Assembly: GCA_018694115.1 (NCBI GenBank)
Contig: JABHNB010000005.1
Location: 91,692-155,691 of the forward strand
Source: an archaeon
GTDB lineage: Archaea > Nanobdellota > Nanobdellia > Pacearchaeales > GW2011-AR1
Direction of reading: 5' to 3'
Length of the DNA: 64,000 bases
Shown here: piece after piece, positions 25,066 through 33,043 of the stretch
Numbering within the stretch: position 1 is the first letter of the stretch
Layout: each line of letters begins with the position of its first letter
Translations under genes and position numbers: made by a program
The notes under the pieces: model-generated
Databases searched by the model: none
The model's input: the letters and a program-made list of their open reading frames with translations, nothing else
What the model was told of the DNA's origin: nothing

Positions 25066-26172
25066 CTATGCAAAAAATTCAACAAAAATACCTGTGATAA
25101 ATATTATCGTTATAATGGTAACAATAATCCAGTTCATTGGGACGACAAATTCCGGTTCTTTTTTGGAAGACTTGGACGCCTTATTCATCAGCACTATCAA
25201 AATCCCAGTAATTCCTCCCGAGATAACTCCTCCAATTCCCAGAATCATCGCAAACCCTGCCATATCAAAACTAGAAACAAACAAATAAAGGAGAAGTGGG
25301 ACTATCGCAGAGAAAACAAAATTGACCATTGGAGAAGATTTCAAGTCATACTTAAACAAATCTTTTACTGAGAAGGCCAAAACAAAATAACTGGTCAGCA
25401 TTGTAAAGATACCCAAGATAGTTACGAACGGTCCAAACGAAAGTGTTGCAACCTCACTAACTTCCTTTCCTAAGACTCCTACAAAGACTGCGCTAAATAG
25501 GATATAAAGAATGATGGGGATCAAAGTTCCGAGGATAATTGCTAATTTCAATTTCTTTTCCTCGCCCTTAATTTCTCTACGTAGTTCGGGAATAGATGTG
25601 AAACCTAAAAGGGCAAACATCACTACTCCAACCGGAAGAGCAAAGTGCATCATGTCTACCGTCATTAAATTCGGAGTGGAGATTTTTGGAAGAAACCAGA
25701 AAAAGATTCCCACTACAATTCCAATTATTGCCATGACCCCATAAGTCTCAATTTTCTTCAATCCTTTCATTCCCTCATGAAGAAGAAGTGTCATAACTAC
25801 CCAGAATGCAAAACCTAGAATTAGTGGATTGATATTACCTGGCAAAAGTCGAGAGAGACTTTCTCCCTCACCGATGAGATAGGCCAACAGGGCAGAATAA
25901 ATCCCAAACAACATAGCAAAGAACATAACTCTTTTTGCCCATTTTCCAAGATACTTCTCCGCATATCCTGCAAGTTGATGGATCCCCCTGGTTCGAAGAG
26001 TAACTTCTCCCAGAGCCAAGTTAGTAAAGATCATAACTGCACCAAGAACAATAATCCAGAATAGTCCCGCAAGGAATCCAGACTTAGCAAAGACATAAGG
26101 CAATCCCAATATTCCTGCTCCGATAATCGTTCCACTAAGCGTAAACATCGTTGCTAAGAATTTCTTACTCAT
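25066..26172 (-). CDS. Amino-acid permease (aromatic/neutral amino acid family)
   Basis: 368 residues from the ATG at 26172, with AGGTGATAAG before it as a ribosome site; the nine extra residues of the longer frame are unlikely. About eleven transmembrane helices. The first helix has GTIIGAGILGLPYVFAKSG, the substrate- and sodium-binding signature of the APC/HAAAP superfamily, and helix 6 contains GFTSIPELRREI. Likely imports an amino acid with a cation. Fits an organism with little amino-acid biosynthesis, though that is inference. Confidence 0.82.
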   Translation of the reverse strand: MSKKFLATMFTLSGTIIGAGILGLPYVFAKSGFLAGLFWIIVLGAVMIFTNLALGEVTLRTRGIHQLAGYAEKYLGKWAKRVMFFAMLFGIYSALLAYLIGEGESLSRLLPGNINPLILGFAFWVVMTLLLHEGMKGLKKIETYGVMAIIGIVVGIFFWFLPKISTPNLMTVDMMHFALPVGVVMFALLGFTSIPELRREIKGEEKKLKLAIILGTLIPIILYILFSAVFVGVLGKEVSEVATLSFGPFVTILGIFTMLTSYFVLAFSVKDLFKYDLKSSPMVNFVFSAIVPLLLYLFVSSFDMAGFAMILGIGGVISGGITGILIVLMNKASKSSKKEPEFVVPMNWIIVTIITIIFITGIFVEFFA

Positions 26173-26227
26173 CTTATCACCTAAAGATAACAAGATCACT
26201 CTGTCTTTTATATCTTTTGAAAAGCAA

Positions 26228-26260
26228 GTGCGTTTGATTCAGAACGGGTTTTTCGGAGGG
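26228..26260 (-). repeat. Duplicate of the tRNA-Arg 3' end and its downstream flank
   Basis: Matches 26333-26362 (last 12 nt of tRNA-Arg plus 18 nt of downstream flank) except for three extra T. The two copies are about 102 nt apart. On the minus strand the copy is downstream of the tRNA, the arrangement left by an att site or a short insertion at a tRNA 3' end. Confidence 0.75.
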
Positions 26261-26349
26261 TGAGTAATTCGCTTCGAGCAAAACAAAACCTGAGATAACT
26301 TTGCGAAATGCAAATTGCGAATTAGAACCCCTGTGCGTTTGATTCAGAA

Positions 26350-26421
26350 CGGGTTCGGAGGGAATCGAACCCCCATCATCAGGGCCGAAACCTGACATTC
26401 TATCCATTAAACTACGAACCC
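26350..26421 (-). tRNA. tRNA-Arg (anticodon TCG)
   Basis: Minus-strand cloverleaf: acceptor GGGTTCG/CGAACCC, D-arm, anticodon stem TCAGG/CCTGA with loop TTTCGGC (TCG reads CGA), T-arm GGGGG-TTCGATT-CCCTC. About 72 nt with the discriminator, CCA not encoded. Fragments of its two ends are repeated on both sides. Confidence 0.93.
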
Positions 26422-26426
26422 ACAAA

Positions 26427-26477
26427 GGTCGGGGTTTATTGAAACAGCGGAACTGTTACTCTAAACTACGAACCCAC
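26427..26477 (-). pseudogene. Degenerate tRNA-like 5' fragment
   Basis: On the minus strand it begins with the same 5' end as tRNA-Arg: GGGTTCGTAGTTTA is shared within a 16-bp repeat (26408-26423 and 26462-26477). It then has a CAG...CTG hairpin and an ACCCC tail, but no matching 3' acceptor strand. Probably a decayed or partly copied tRNA. Confidence 0.5.
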
Positions 26478-26589
26478 GATAGTTAATCATTAGACCCCAA
26501 GTCAATTTATAAGATTAACTAATTCCCAAAAGATTCATCATTACTTAGTGCACCTAAATATTTATAAACGAAATTTTCATCGTCATGTT

Positions 26590-26919
26590 ATGGAAGAAAC
26601 AGAAGTGACTACTACAGAAGAGACCGCAGCTCCAGAAGCTGAGGAAACTCCAGTAGAAGAGACTGCTGAATCTGCTGAAGCACCAGCTGAAGAAGCTGCA
26701 GAAGAAACAGAGGCTGAAGAAGCAACTGAAGAAGCTGCAGAAGAAACAGAGGCTGAAGAAGCAGAGGAACCTGCAGAAGAGGAAGCAACTGAAGAAGCTG
26801 AAGAAGCAACTGAAGAAGCAACTGAAGAACCTGCAGAAGAAGCAGAAGCTGAATCTGAAGAAGCAGAGGCTCCGGCTGAAGAAGCAGAGTCTGAGGCTTC
26901 CGAAGAAGCGGCTGAGTAA
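26590..26919 (+). CDS. Low-complexity Glu/Ala-rich acidic protein
   Basis: 109 residues from the ATG at 26590; the longer frame from 26548 begins upstream of the TATA box (ATATTTATAAACG, about 26556-26568). Almost entirely Glu and Ala with some Thr and Pro (EEATEEAAEETEAEEAEEPA), so probably disordered or a single charged helix. The DNA is internally repetitive. Comparable tails occur in S24e at 34267. A protein-binding or nucleoid-related role is possible but not shown. Confidence 0.55.
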   Translation: MEETEVTTTEETAAPEAEETPVEETAESAEAPAEEAAEETEAEEATEEAAEETEAEEAEEPAEEEATEEAEEATEEATEEPAEEAEAESEEAEAPAEEAESEASEEAAE

Positions 26920-27052
26920 ATCTTTTACTAACTTTTTTATTTTTTTTAGGCCGCCGAAGCGAGAAATCGCAAGGCGTTTCCATTTTTATGTTCTAGAAAG
27001 GACTATGTCCGACCATATAAATGGTTATAAACCATAATTCCTCCGAAAATTC

Positions 27053-27280
27053 ATGGCAGGAAGGGGAATTAAAAAATCAAATTGGAATTATACTACTGGG
27101 AAGAAGAACCCAAAAAAGGGAAGAAGAAAAAGAAATCTCTTGAAGAGATTAAGACCTAATGCCTCACAAAGGCCAGATTCTCAACCCACTTATTGTACTA
27201 GATATGACGGGTTTTTCAGAAGTTGTGACCGTGCACAAATTGGAGAGAGATACGCTCTAACTCAAAATCTAGAGAGATAA
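27053..27280 (+). CDS. Small basic protein, 75 residues
   Basis: Strongly basic N-terminal half (KKGRRKRNLLKRLRP) and a C-terminal half with two Cys (YCTRYDGFFRSCDRAQIGERY). A TATA box GGTTATAAACC lies about 25 nt before the ATG. Composition suggests nucleic-acid or ribosome binding; no family recognised. Confidence 0.5.
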   Translation: MAGRGIKKSNWNYTTGKKNPKKGRRKRNLLKRLRPNASQRPDSQPTYCTRYDGFFRSCDRAQIGERYALTQNLER

Positions 27281-27342
27281 GTCGAAAGCTTTCGAACTTC
27301 AATAATAAACTTTTTATACCGAATTCCCAATTAAATACTAAT

Positions 27343-27414
27343 GACGGTTGTAGTTCAATGGTAGAACGTTCGGTTGTGGTCCGAGAGACGCGAGTTCGAT
27401 TCTCGCCTTCCGTC
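27343..27414 (+). tRNA. tRNA-His (anticodon GTG)
   Basis: Extra G at position -1 opposite C73, as expected for tRNA-His. D-arm GTTC/GAAC, anticodon stem TTCGG/CCGAG with loop TTGTGGT, T-arm GCGAG-TTCGATT-CTCGC. In the acceptor stem the pairs at about 5:68 and 6:67 are T opposite T. It lies 278 nt upstream of hisS. Confidence 0.88.
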
Positions 27415-27425
27415 CTTTAATTAAA

Positions 27426-27695
27426 ATGGTGAAGTCAATGAAAATCCTTGGAAAACAAGTACTAATCTTGTTTGTATTCTCTGTCTTAGTTTCAATAGCA
27501 ATGATCATACACGGCATATTCTTTGATCTAGAATTTGAACAGATAAGAAGATTAACCTTTGAAGGAATAATCTTCACCCTTGTAATCATCTTCCCTGCAA
27601 TAATCTTTCTCGAATGGGTTTTTGACATAAACAATAAAAAGAAATTTGACGAAGTAGATAGGAGATTAATCAAACTGGAGAAAAAAAGAAAATGA
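27426..27695 (+). CDS. Small two-helix membrane protein
   Basis: 89 residues with hydrophobic spans at about 12-32 and 46-66 and a basic coiled C-terminus. Its stop overlaps the hisS start (ATGA), so it is translationally coupled to hisS, and it begins 12 nt after tRNA-His. An internal ATG at 27438 is an alternative start. Function unknown. Confidence 0.55.
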   Translation: MVKSMKILGKQVLILFVFSVLVSIAMIIHGIFFDLEFEQIRRLTFEGIIFTLVIIFPAIIFLEWVFDINNKKKFDEVDRRLIKLEKKRK

Positions 27696-28840
27696 AAACG
27701 CAAACAGTAAAGGGCTTTCAAGATTTCATTGGAGATGAAGCCTTAAAGAGGGAAAAAATTAGAAAGATTATTTTAGAACAATTTGAGCTTTATGGCTTTG
27801 AGCCAGCGGAGACTCCTATAATCGAATTTGAAGAATTTATCAAGGGAGATAATCCCCATGATGACGCAGTTCGAGACGTATTCAAATTGTCAGATCGGGG
27901 AAAGAGGAAATTAGCCTTAAGATATGAATTTACATTCCAATTGAAGAGATTGGCAAAAAATCAAAAGTTGCCATATAAAAGATATCAGATTGGTTACAAT
28001 TTTAGGGATGAGCCCATAAGGGAAGGAAGGGCGAGGCAGTTTATTCAGTGTGACGCAGATATTATCGGAAGCTCAATGAAAGATGAAGCTGAATGCTTAA
28101 ATCTTGGAAAGAATATCTTTGAAAAGATGGGAATGCCAGTTAAGATTTATATTAATCATAGAAAATTAATCAACGAAATTTTAGTTGATGAGGGAATAGA
28201 AGAAAAAAATAGGGAACAGGTTATTAGGGAGTTGGATAAGCTAGATAAGTTATCCAAGAAAAAAGTTGCGGATAATTTGAAGGGTCTCGGGGCGGAAAAA
28301 GTTTTAAAGATTTTTACTGGGAAAGAGAAGGATTTTGAAAAGTACAAGTTCTATGGAGAAATTAAGGAACTGAAGAAATTTTGTAAAATGTATGGAGTGA
28401 GTGTGGAGTTTCGACCATTTTTAGCGAGGGGACTTTCTTACTATAATGGATCCGTTTTTGAAATTTGGTCAGAGGAGTTAAATGTATCTCTTTGTGGGGG
28501 CGGTAGTTATTTGGTTTCTGGGATTCAATCTACTGGAATTTCATTTGGGATAGAACCGATTTTCAGATTATCTAATGTTCAGGGCGAGGGCGCGAATTAT
28601 CAGGTGATTTCTGTTGGAAAGGACACTGAAGCGATTAAACTAGCAGAGAACCTTCGTAAGAGGGGTATAAAGGTTAATTTAATCCTTGACAAGGCAATAG
28701 GCAAGGCACTTGACTATGCAAACTCAAAAGGTGTAGAAAAGGTAATTTTTGTAGGGGACGAGGAAGTCAAATCAGGAAAGTTTAAGGTTAAAGATATGAA
28801 ATCTGGAGAAGAAAAACTCCTAAAAGAAAATAAACTTTGA
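27692..28840 (+). CDS. hisS: Histidyl-tRNA synthetase
   Basis: 382 residues, somewhat short for HisRS (about 420). Class II motifs: motif 2 YRQIGY-like YQIGYNFRDEPIREGRARQF, the His-A box LARGLSYYNGSVFEIW, motif 3 STGISFGIEPIFRL, and a C-terminal anticodon-binding domain from about 295 (YQVISVGKDTEAIKLAENL). Charges tRNA-His; the cognate tRNA gene lies just upstream. Confidence 0.93.
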   Translation: MKTQTVKGFQDFIGDEALKREKIRKIILEQFELYGFEPAETPIIEFEEFIKGDNPHDDAVRDVFKLSDRGKRKLALRYEFTFQLKRLAKNQKLPYKRYQIGYNFRDEPIREGRARQFIQCDADIIGSSMKDEAECLNLGKNIFEKMGMPVKIYINHRKLINEILVDEGIEEKNREQVIRELDKLDKLSKKKVADNLKGLGAEKVLKIFTGKEKDFEKYKFYGEIKELKKFCKMYGVSVEFRPFLARGLSYYNGSVFEIWSEELNVSLCGGGSYLVSGIQSTGISFGIEPIFRLSNVQGEGANYQVISVGKDTEAIKLAENLRKRGIKVNLILDKAIGKALDYANSKGVEKVIFVGDEEVKSGKFKVKDMKSGEEKLLKENKL

Positions 28841-28841
28841 T

Positions 28842-29324
28842 TTACTTTTTCCCGCCCTTACCTTCTTCTGCTTCTCTATTCTTCTTTCGTTCTCGAGCAG
28901 CAGCTCGTCTTGCTTGTTTTTTCTCAAAGTTGTCCTCTGCCGCTGCAAGAGCTGCAAGAGCGTCCTCAGGATCATCATTCCTCACACTATCTACAAATGG
29001 ACTATCTCCAGAGAATGGAGGTTCCCTTCGAATAACATTAAGAACCAAATAATATGGATCTCGGCTGTTTATCGAATGGACTAAAAGGAGAGTACCATCA
29101 CTTTGATCATAGGGCCTTGCAGAAATAAGATCCTTAAAAGTTAAACGAAATTCTCCCTCATCAGAGCGTTGTTCGATAAGCTCTCTTCTTTCTTTGGGGG
29201 AAACATAATTAGCACCTTCAAGAGAAATCACGCTACCGTCCTCTTTTTGAAGTTCACCAGATCTATTTTTATTAACTATAACTTTGCCTTCCTTTACGTA
29301 ATAAATTGTGGGTTCATTTCCCAT
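28842..29324 (-). CDS. Hypothetical protein, 160 residues
   Basis: N-terminal beta-rich part (YYVKEGKVIVNKN, EDGSVISLEGANYVSPKERRELI), then a helical Lys/Arg/Ala-rich tail (ARRAAARERKKNREAEEGKGG). No family recognised. It has the ATCACAATAAT promoter motif at 29350-29370. The gene at 29376 shares a similar start-of-protein style (KEDGSxYxSP), so the two may be distant relatives. Confidence 0.5.
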   Translation of the reverse strand: MGNEPTIYYVKEGKVIVNKNRSGELQKEDGSVISLEGANYVSPKERRELIEQRSDEGEFRLTFKDLISARPYDQSDGTLLLVHSINSRDPYYLVLNVIRREPPFSGDSPFVDSVRNDDPEDALAALAAAEDNFEKKQARRAAARERKKNREAEEGKGGKK

Positions 29325-29345
29325 ACTAGAACATCATTAGTCTCC

Positions 29346-29370
29346 TTTTAAGAATTATTGTGATAAATAA
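29346..29370 (-). promoter_or_regulatory. ATCACAATAAT motif plus TATA-like box
   Basis: On the minus strand TTTATCACAATAATTCTTAA, followed about 25 nt later by the ATG at 29324. Same layout as at 22866, 42741 and 63765 (minus). Confidence 0.6.
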
Positions 29371-29375
29371 TATAC

Positions 29376-29816
29376 CTAATCTCCTTCATTAATGATCTCA
29401 ACGATACTCAGTTCTTTTCCGCTCCTTTCTTTTCCCCGTTTCATAAATTTATAGATCAAAACTCCGCCAGCATCTTCATAACGTATATTTTCCCTCTTTG
29501 ATCTGGCCATTTCCTTAGCTAGAAGTTCATCAAATTGCCTTGATTTTTCGTCAGATTTTTCCCCCTCAACTGAAGCCAGATGGCTCTTCCATGCCCAGGA
29601 AGTAATATATGCCATCCCAGTCAATTCCACATCATGACCCTTTCCCACAGGACTCGCATAATAGCTCCCGTCCTCCTTTTCTAGAAACTCTAATTTCCCC
29701 CCAGTCTTATATCTCCTTACAACCGCAGGTTCATAGATTATATTCATGATCTCCGCTTCACTTAAACTTTCTCCATTTTCATCGTTTTCATCCATGATCC
29801 AGAAACTTGCTTTCAC
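29376..29816 (-). CDS. Hypothetical protein, 146 residues
   Basis: Soluble mixed alpha/beta protein (LEFLEKEDGSYYASPVG, then helices SRQFDELLAKEMARS). Starts 10 nt after the scpA stop, so probably in the same transcript. No family recognised. Confidence 0.5.
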   Translation of the reverse strand: MKASFWIMDENDENGESLSEAEIMNIIYEPAVVRRYKTGGKLEFLEKEDGSYYASPVGKGHDVELTGMAYITSWAWKSHLASVEGEKSDEKSRQFDELLAKEMARSKRENIRYEDAGGVLIYKFMKRGKERSGKELSIVEIINEGD

Positions 29817-29826
29817 CTTATAAGAT

Positions 29827-30651
29827 TTATTGTTCTACACTATCTACATCATCCGAACCATCATTCAACAAGTCTAATTCTCCTTCGATTTCCTGAAGCT
29901 CTTCAGGGTGTAAATTCAAGGTCATATGAATCTCATCAAAATGAACTGGCTGCCGAAGGAAAAGTTTTCCGTTATTTGACAGGTGTAAAACTGGAACAAA
30001 TGATGCTAACTTCTCCTCTCTCGAAGGGGCAAGATGAGAATATTTCATATGGTCATTATCTGGATGATCCACATGTACCTTAACTCTCGCAAAAATATTT
30101 TTAACCCGGGTTCTCAGTGGAACATGTGTTCCTTTAGGTAAAACAACTAAGATAGATTTCTCCGCTTGTCTGCCCTTGATCTCTCTCTTGATTCTTCGAT
30201 TTTCGGTATCAATTGCCTTATTCAAAGCGCCCATCAATTCCTTAAGGGTCACTTTCCGGTGTCTTGCCATTGGAGTTCGAGGAACAAGGATGGGTAGTTC
30301 ATTCTCATCAATTTCTAATCTTTCAATTTCATATTTTCTTTCCTCTTTTCGACCATAAAGTGCATCATCGAGACTCTGGATATAACTATTAACTAATATG
30401 TCCGACTTTAGTCTCAACAATAAGGAACAAGCAAGTAAGACTTTAGATGAGATAAAAAAATCTGCTTCCTCAAGTTGGCTAATCGCTTCGACATATTTAT
30501 CTGCTAAAATTCCAATGTCAATATCCCAGGGATCCAATTGTTCAGTCTTAATTAAATCATAAATTAAAGCTTGCCATGAAAGCTCTTCACTGGTAATTAA
30601 ATCAAAAAATTGAGATTGGTTTATTCTATCTACGTCCTCTTTTTCCCTCAT
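29827..30651 (-). CDS. scpA: Segregation and condensation protein A (kleisin)
   Basis: 274 residues from the ATG at 30651 (longer frame rejected: it starts upstream of the TATA-like tract). N-terminal kleisin helices include LDPWDIDIGILADKYVEAI and the following helix FFISSKVLLACSLLLRLKSDIL, the diagnostic ScpA block that binds the SMC neck. The C-terminal part (about 200-270) resembles the winged helix that binds the SMC head (SHLAPSREEKLASFVPVLHL). ScpA closes SMC rings for chromosome organisation; smc itself is not in the window. Confidence 0.88.
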   Translation of the reverse strand: MREKEDVDRINQSQFFDLITSEELSWQALIYDLIKTEQLDPWDIDIGILADKYVEAISQLEEADFFISSKVLLACSLLLRLKSDILVNSYIQSLDDALYGRKEERKYEIERLEIDENELPILVPRTPMARHRKVTLKELMGALNKAIDTENRRIKREIKGRQAEKSILVVLPKGTHVPLRTRVKNIFARVKVHVDHPDNDHMKYSHLAPSREEKLASFVPVLHLSNNGKLFLRQPVHFDEIHMTLNLHPEELQEIEGELDLLNDGSDDVDSVEQ

Positions 30652-30775
30652 GAAACATTTATATATGGCACTATTAATAAACATTTAGATGCCAAGTAGA
30701 TAAAAAGAGATCCAGTTGGTGTCACTCGGCAATTACAACAGAACCGAAAGGTTTAAATAGTATTCCGCATTAATT

Positions 30776-31110
30776 ATAATATCACCTCTTTTTCCCCAGG
30801 AGAGGGCAATAGGGCATCTTTTTGAACGCTTTATTGCCACTCCTAGGGTTTATATTATGTTTAATATTCGAGGCTGTATACCTCATATAAGACCTAAGCT
30901 GGATTACTTGTAATCTAAGGCATTGAAAACAAAACTGTGATATTAAACATGAATCCCCTTTTCTCCCCAGGGTTTCAAATTTCTTCAAAAAGAAAAGAGT
31001 TTATAATCCCAACAAAAAATCCATAATTCGTATAAGACCTACGATAACCAAATGAGGTTAAGGCAACGAACGGATTTATATTTTTTAAAAAATTTAATTT
31101 TTTTTTTTGA
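30776..31110 (+). ncRNA. Structured RNA candidate, family unknown
   Basis: The 555-nt gap between scpA and the amidase has no convincing ORF but has RNA-gene features. A TATA-like TTTAAATA at 30752-30759 predicts a start near 30778. A long helix follows (CCC, AGGAG, GGCAATA pairing with TATTGCC, CTCCT, GGG; about 30796-30857). Then an 11-bp helix ATGTTTAATAT/ATATTAAACAT encloses two hairpins (GAGG...CCTC; GATTAC..GTAATC). Further hairpins are TTTCTT/AAGAAA, CGTA/TACG and TAACC/GGTTA, and a T12 run ends near 31110. TATAAGACCTA occurs twice. The sequence lacks the hallmark blocks of RNase P and SRP RNA, so it is left unassigned. Confidence 0.55.
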
Positions 31111-31118
31111 AAAGAATC

Positions 31119-31137
31119 CCCACATTAATGTTGGGGG
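31119..31137 (+). terminator. Hairpin after the RNA candidate
   Basis: CCCCACATTAATGTTGGGG is a near-perfect inverted repeat immediately downstream of the T-run. It may be a second terminator or a processing structure. Confidence 0.45.
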
Positions 31138-31206
31138 ATGATTGCCCTGGGTATGTAAACACTTTAGAATGGTAACGTTTATAAATAATAATAATGCCAG
31201 TTATTC

Positions 31207-31802
31207 ATGGGCAAGGTATTTTCAACGAGACAGCAGAAGTCATCTACATTAAGTATGTCAGGACTTCGGAAGAATAAGCCTCAGTATATAATTATACATT
31301 CTACAAGGAAACATCCGGAATTTGAAGATGTTCTTAATTGCCATAAGGAAAAGGAATGGGCTGGAATGGGCTATCACCTATTTTTATCTGATTCTGGAAT
31401 ATTGACTCAGGGAAGGCCATTTGAGTTAGAAGGGGCCCATGCCGTGGGTTTTAATACTAATTCTATCGGATTATGTATTTATTCTTCTAATGGTTCACTT
31501 AGTCCAAAAAAATAAGGTTAGGAAAAGAGGTAATCAGAGATTTACAAAAACAATTTGGGAATTTAGAATTAATGCCCCACACACTTGCCCAGGTTATGTA
31601 TAATAACCGATTATTAGAAGAAAGGGGATTAGACCCCCTGCCCGGAGATATTGGGGTTGCTCATGATGAGGAATTTTCAAGATTAAAGGAAGCGGCAGAT
31701 AGTCTTGCTGGAAGATTAAATACTCAAGGTCACGAGGGACTAAAACTTTCGCTTAAAGCTCTTAAGAATTGTCCTGGCGAGATATTTTATAGCCTTATTT
31801 AG
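31207..31802 (+). CDS. N-acetylmuramoyl-L-alanine amidase-like protein, -1 frameshift
   Basis: Two frames together encode one domain. The first (31207-31515) has IIHSTRKHPEFEDVLNCH, MGYHLFLSDSGILTQGRP, GAHAVGFNTNSIGLCIY, the zinc and substrate motifs of the Amidase_2/PGRP fold. It stops at TAA right after CCAAAAAAA. In the -1 frame the protein continues without interruption (RLGKEVIRDLQKQFGNLELM) to 31802. The shift point is A-AAA-AAA-TAA, a classic slippery heptamer, but an indel or sequencing error in the A7 run is equally possible. Full product about 197 residues. Amidases cut the bond between murein glycan and peptide, or related polymers. TATA box CGTTTATAAAT at 31168. Next two genes are close downstream. 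Confidence 0.7.
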
Positions 31803-31805
31803 AAG

Positions 31806-33002
31806 ATGGAAGAGAGATATATTGGGGTAGAAAATGAACTAATTTCCTTTAAGGATGGCACTGAAGTAGAATTCGGTGATTATTTTAAACAGTTAAAAGA
31901 TTCAGTTGGAAAAACCCACGATATCTCTGGAACTTCAATTAGAACTGATACGGGGCATGGTTTTTATGTGGATGGCGATGAAATTGAAATATTAACTCCT
32001 CCTATTGCCCTTAACAGGGGATTTTCTAGTAGACTTACCGATTCTTTGATGGCTGGCAGGGATATTGTCCTTGAAGCAACCCCCGAATTAGAACATACCG
32101 GTTATTCTATGCACTGGAATTTATCCGATAATGACAATATTATGGGCAATAGGCTATACGAAGCTATTGCCATACCTTTTCAAATGTTTGGTCTAACGCC
32201 ACTTTCCACGGGATTTAATTTGCGTCACAAGGATTATAGATTTGAAATATTGGGAGACTCCCTAACTCGGGAGAATCAGATTAATGCAACGGCCCTATTG
32301 CTTGGCGCGAGTCTTTGTGCTATGGAAGAAAGGAAGTATACTCCTCTGAGATTGGCAGATCGTAGTTTTTCCTCGGATGATGCGCAGGAGATATTTATTT
32401 CTGATGGGAGATATAGTTTTGTTGATGTGGATGTGCCAACTGCAGGCTTCCAAGGTAAAATGCAAGTGCAACAATATTTAGAATTATTTCACCGTTGGAT
32501 AAGTCCCTTCGTTAGACGACTTGGAACAAGAAGGGAGGCCTGGAATCTGGAATCTTTTATATTTGGAAAAGAAAACTTGGAATTTGACGATTTAAAATAT
32601 TTTGAATTAATAGAAGGGGGAGGGGGGGCAGTTGATGGCATTTATAAGCCGATTAGTTTAGCTAATTCTGAGAAGTCTAGACAGGTGTTGGTAAAAGGTG
32701 AGACTAAACGAGAACTTCCCTTAGAGTGCAGATTGCTTGGAGCAGTTGTTGGAGAATTAACCGACATAGAGGAGTTTGGATGGGATCATTTGTATTATTC
32801 TAGGGATTATGGGAAGACAAATGTGAGTGGAATTGGAGACATTTATCGGCATATGTCTTCCACCATTAAGGGCCTTCCAAGATTTAAACCCTCCCAAGAT
32901 TTTCCTGAGGAAAAGCTAAAAGAAATTAGTGAAGTTGCCTTAAATGATGAAATAAAATATGAACCTGATAAGGATTTATCGGCAGAATCAGTTCAAGGAT
33001 GA
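31806..33002 (+). CDS. Putative amidoligase (glutamine synthetase/GCS-like fold)
   Basis: 398 residues, 3 nt after the amidase stop. The N-terminus YIGVENELISF and the later DGDEIEILTPPI match the GxExE and E-x-x-TPP pattern of amidoligases of the carboxylate-amine ligase superfamily; YSMHWNLS and FRHKDYRFEILG-type strands follow. These enzymes make amide or peptide bonds with ATP, and relatives are linked to cell-wall peptides. The residue pattern supports the fold, but the substrate is inferred from the flanking amidase and beta-lactamase-like genes. Confidence 0.55.
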   Translation: MEERYIGVENELISFKDGTEVEFGDYFKQLKDSVGKTHDISGTSIRTDTGHGFYVDGDEIEILTPPIALNRGFSSRLTDSLMAGRDIVLEATPELEHTGYSMHWNLSDNDNIMGNRLYEAIAIPFQMFGLTPLSTGFNLRHKDYRFEILGDSLTRENQINATALLLGASLCAMEERKYTPLRLADRSFSSDDAQEIFISDGRYSFVDVDVPTAGFQGKMQVQQYLELFHRWISPFVRRLGTRREAWNLESFIFGKENLEFDDLKYFELIEGGGGAVDGIYKPISLANSEKSRQVLVKGETKRELPLECRLLGAVVGELTDIEEFGWDHLYYSRDYGKTNVSGIGDIYRHMSSTIKGLPRFKPSQDFPEEKLKEISEVALNDEIKYEPDKDLSAESVQG

Positions 33003-33043
33003 TGCAGTGAAACATCCTAAAGGTACTGGAGAAGGTAATTAAA

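Noticed and set aside
26612..26983. Minus-strand Leu/Gln-rich ORF
   Set aside because: Antisense reading of the Glu/Ala repeat gene; composition follows from the repeat.
30782..30988. Minus-strand 68-residue ORF
   Set aside because: Lies within the structured RNA candidate; unusual composition and no promoter.
30776..31110. RNase P RNA or SRP RNA
   Set aside because: The conserved blocks of either family could not be found on either strand.
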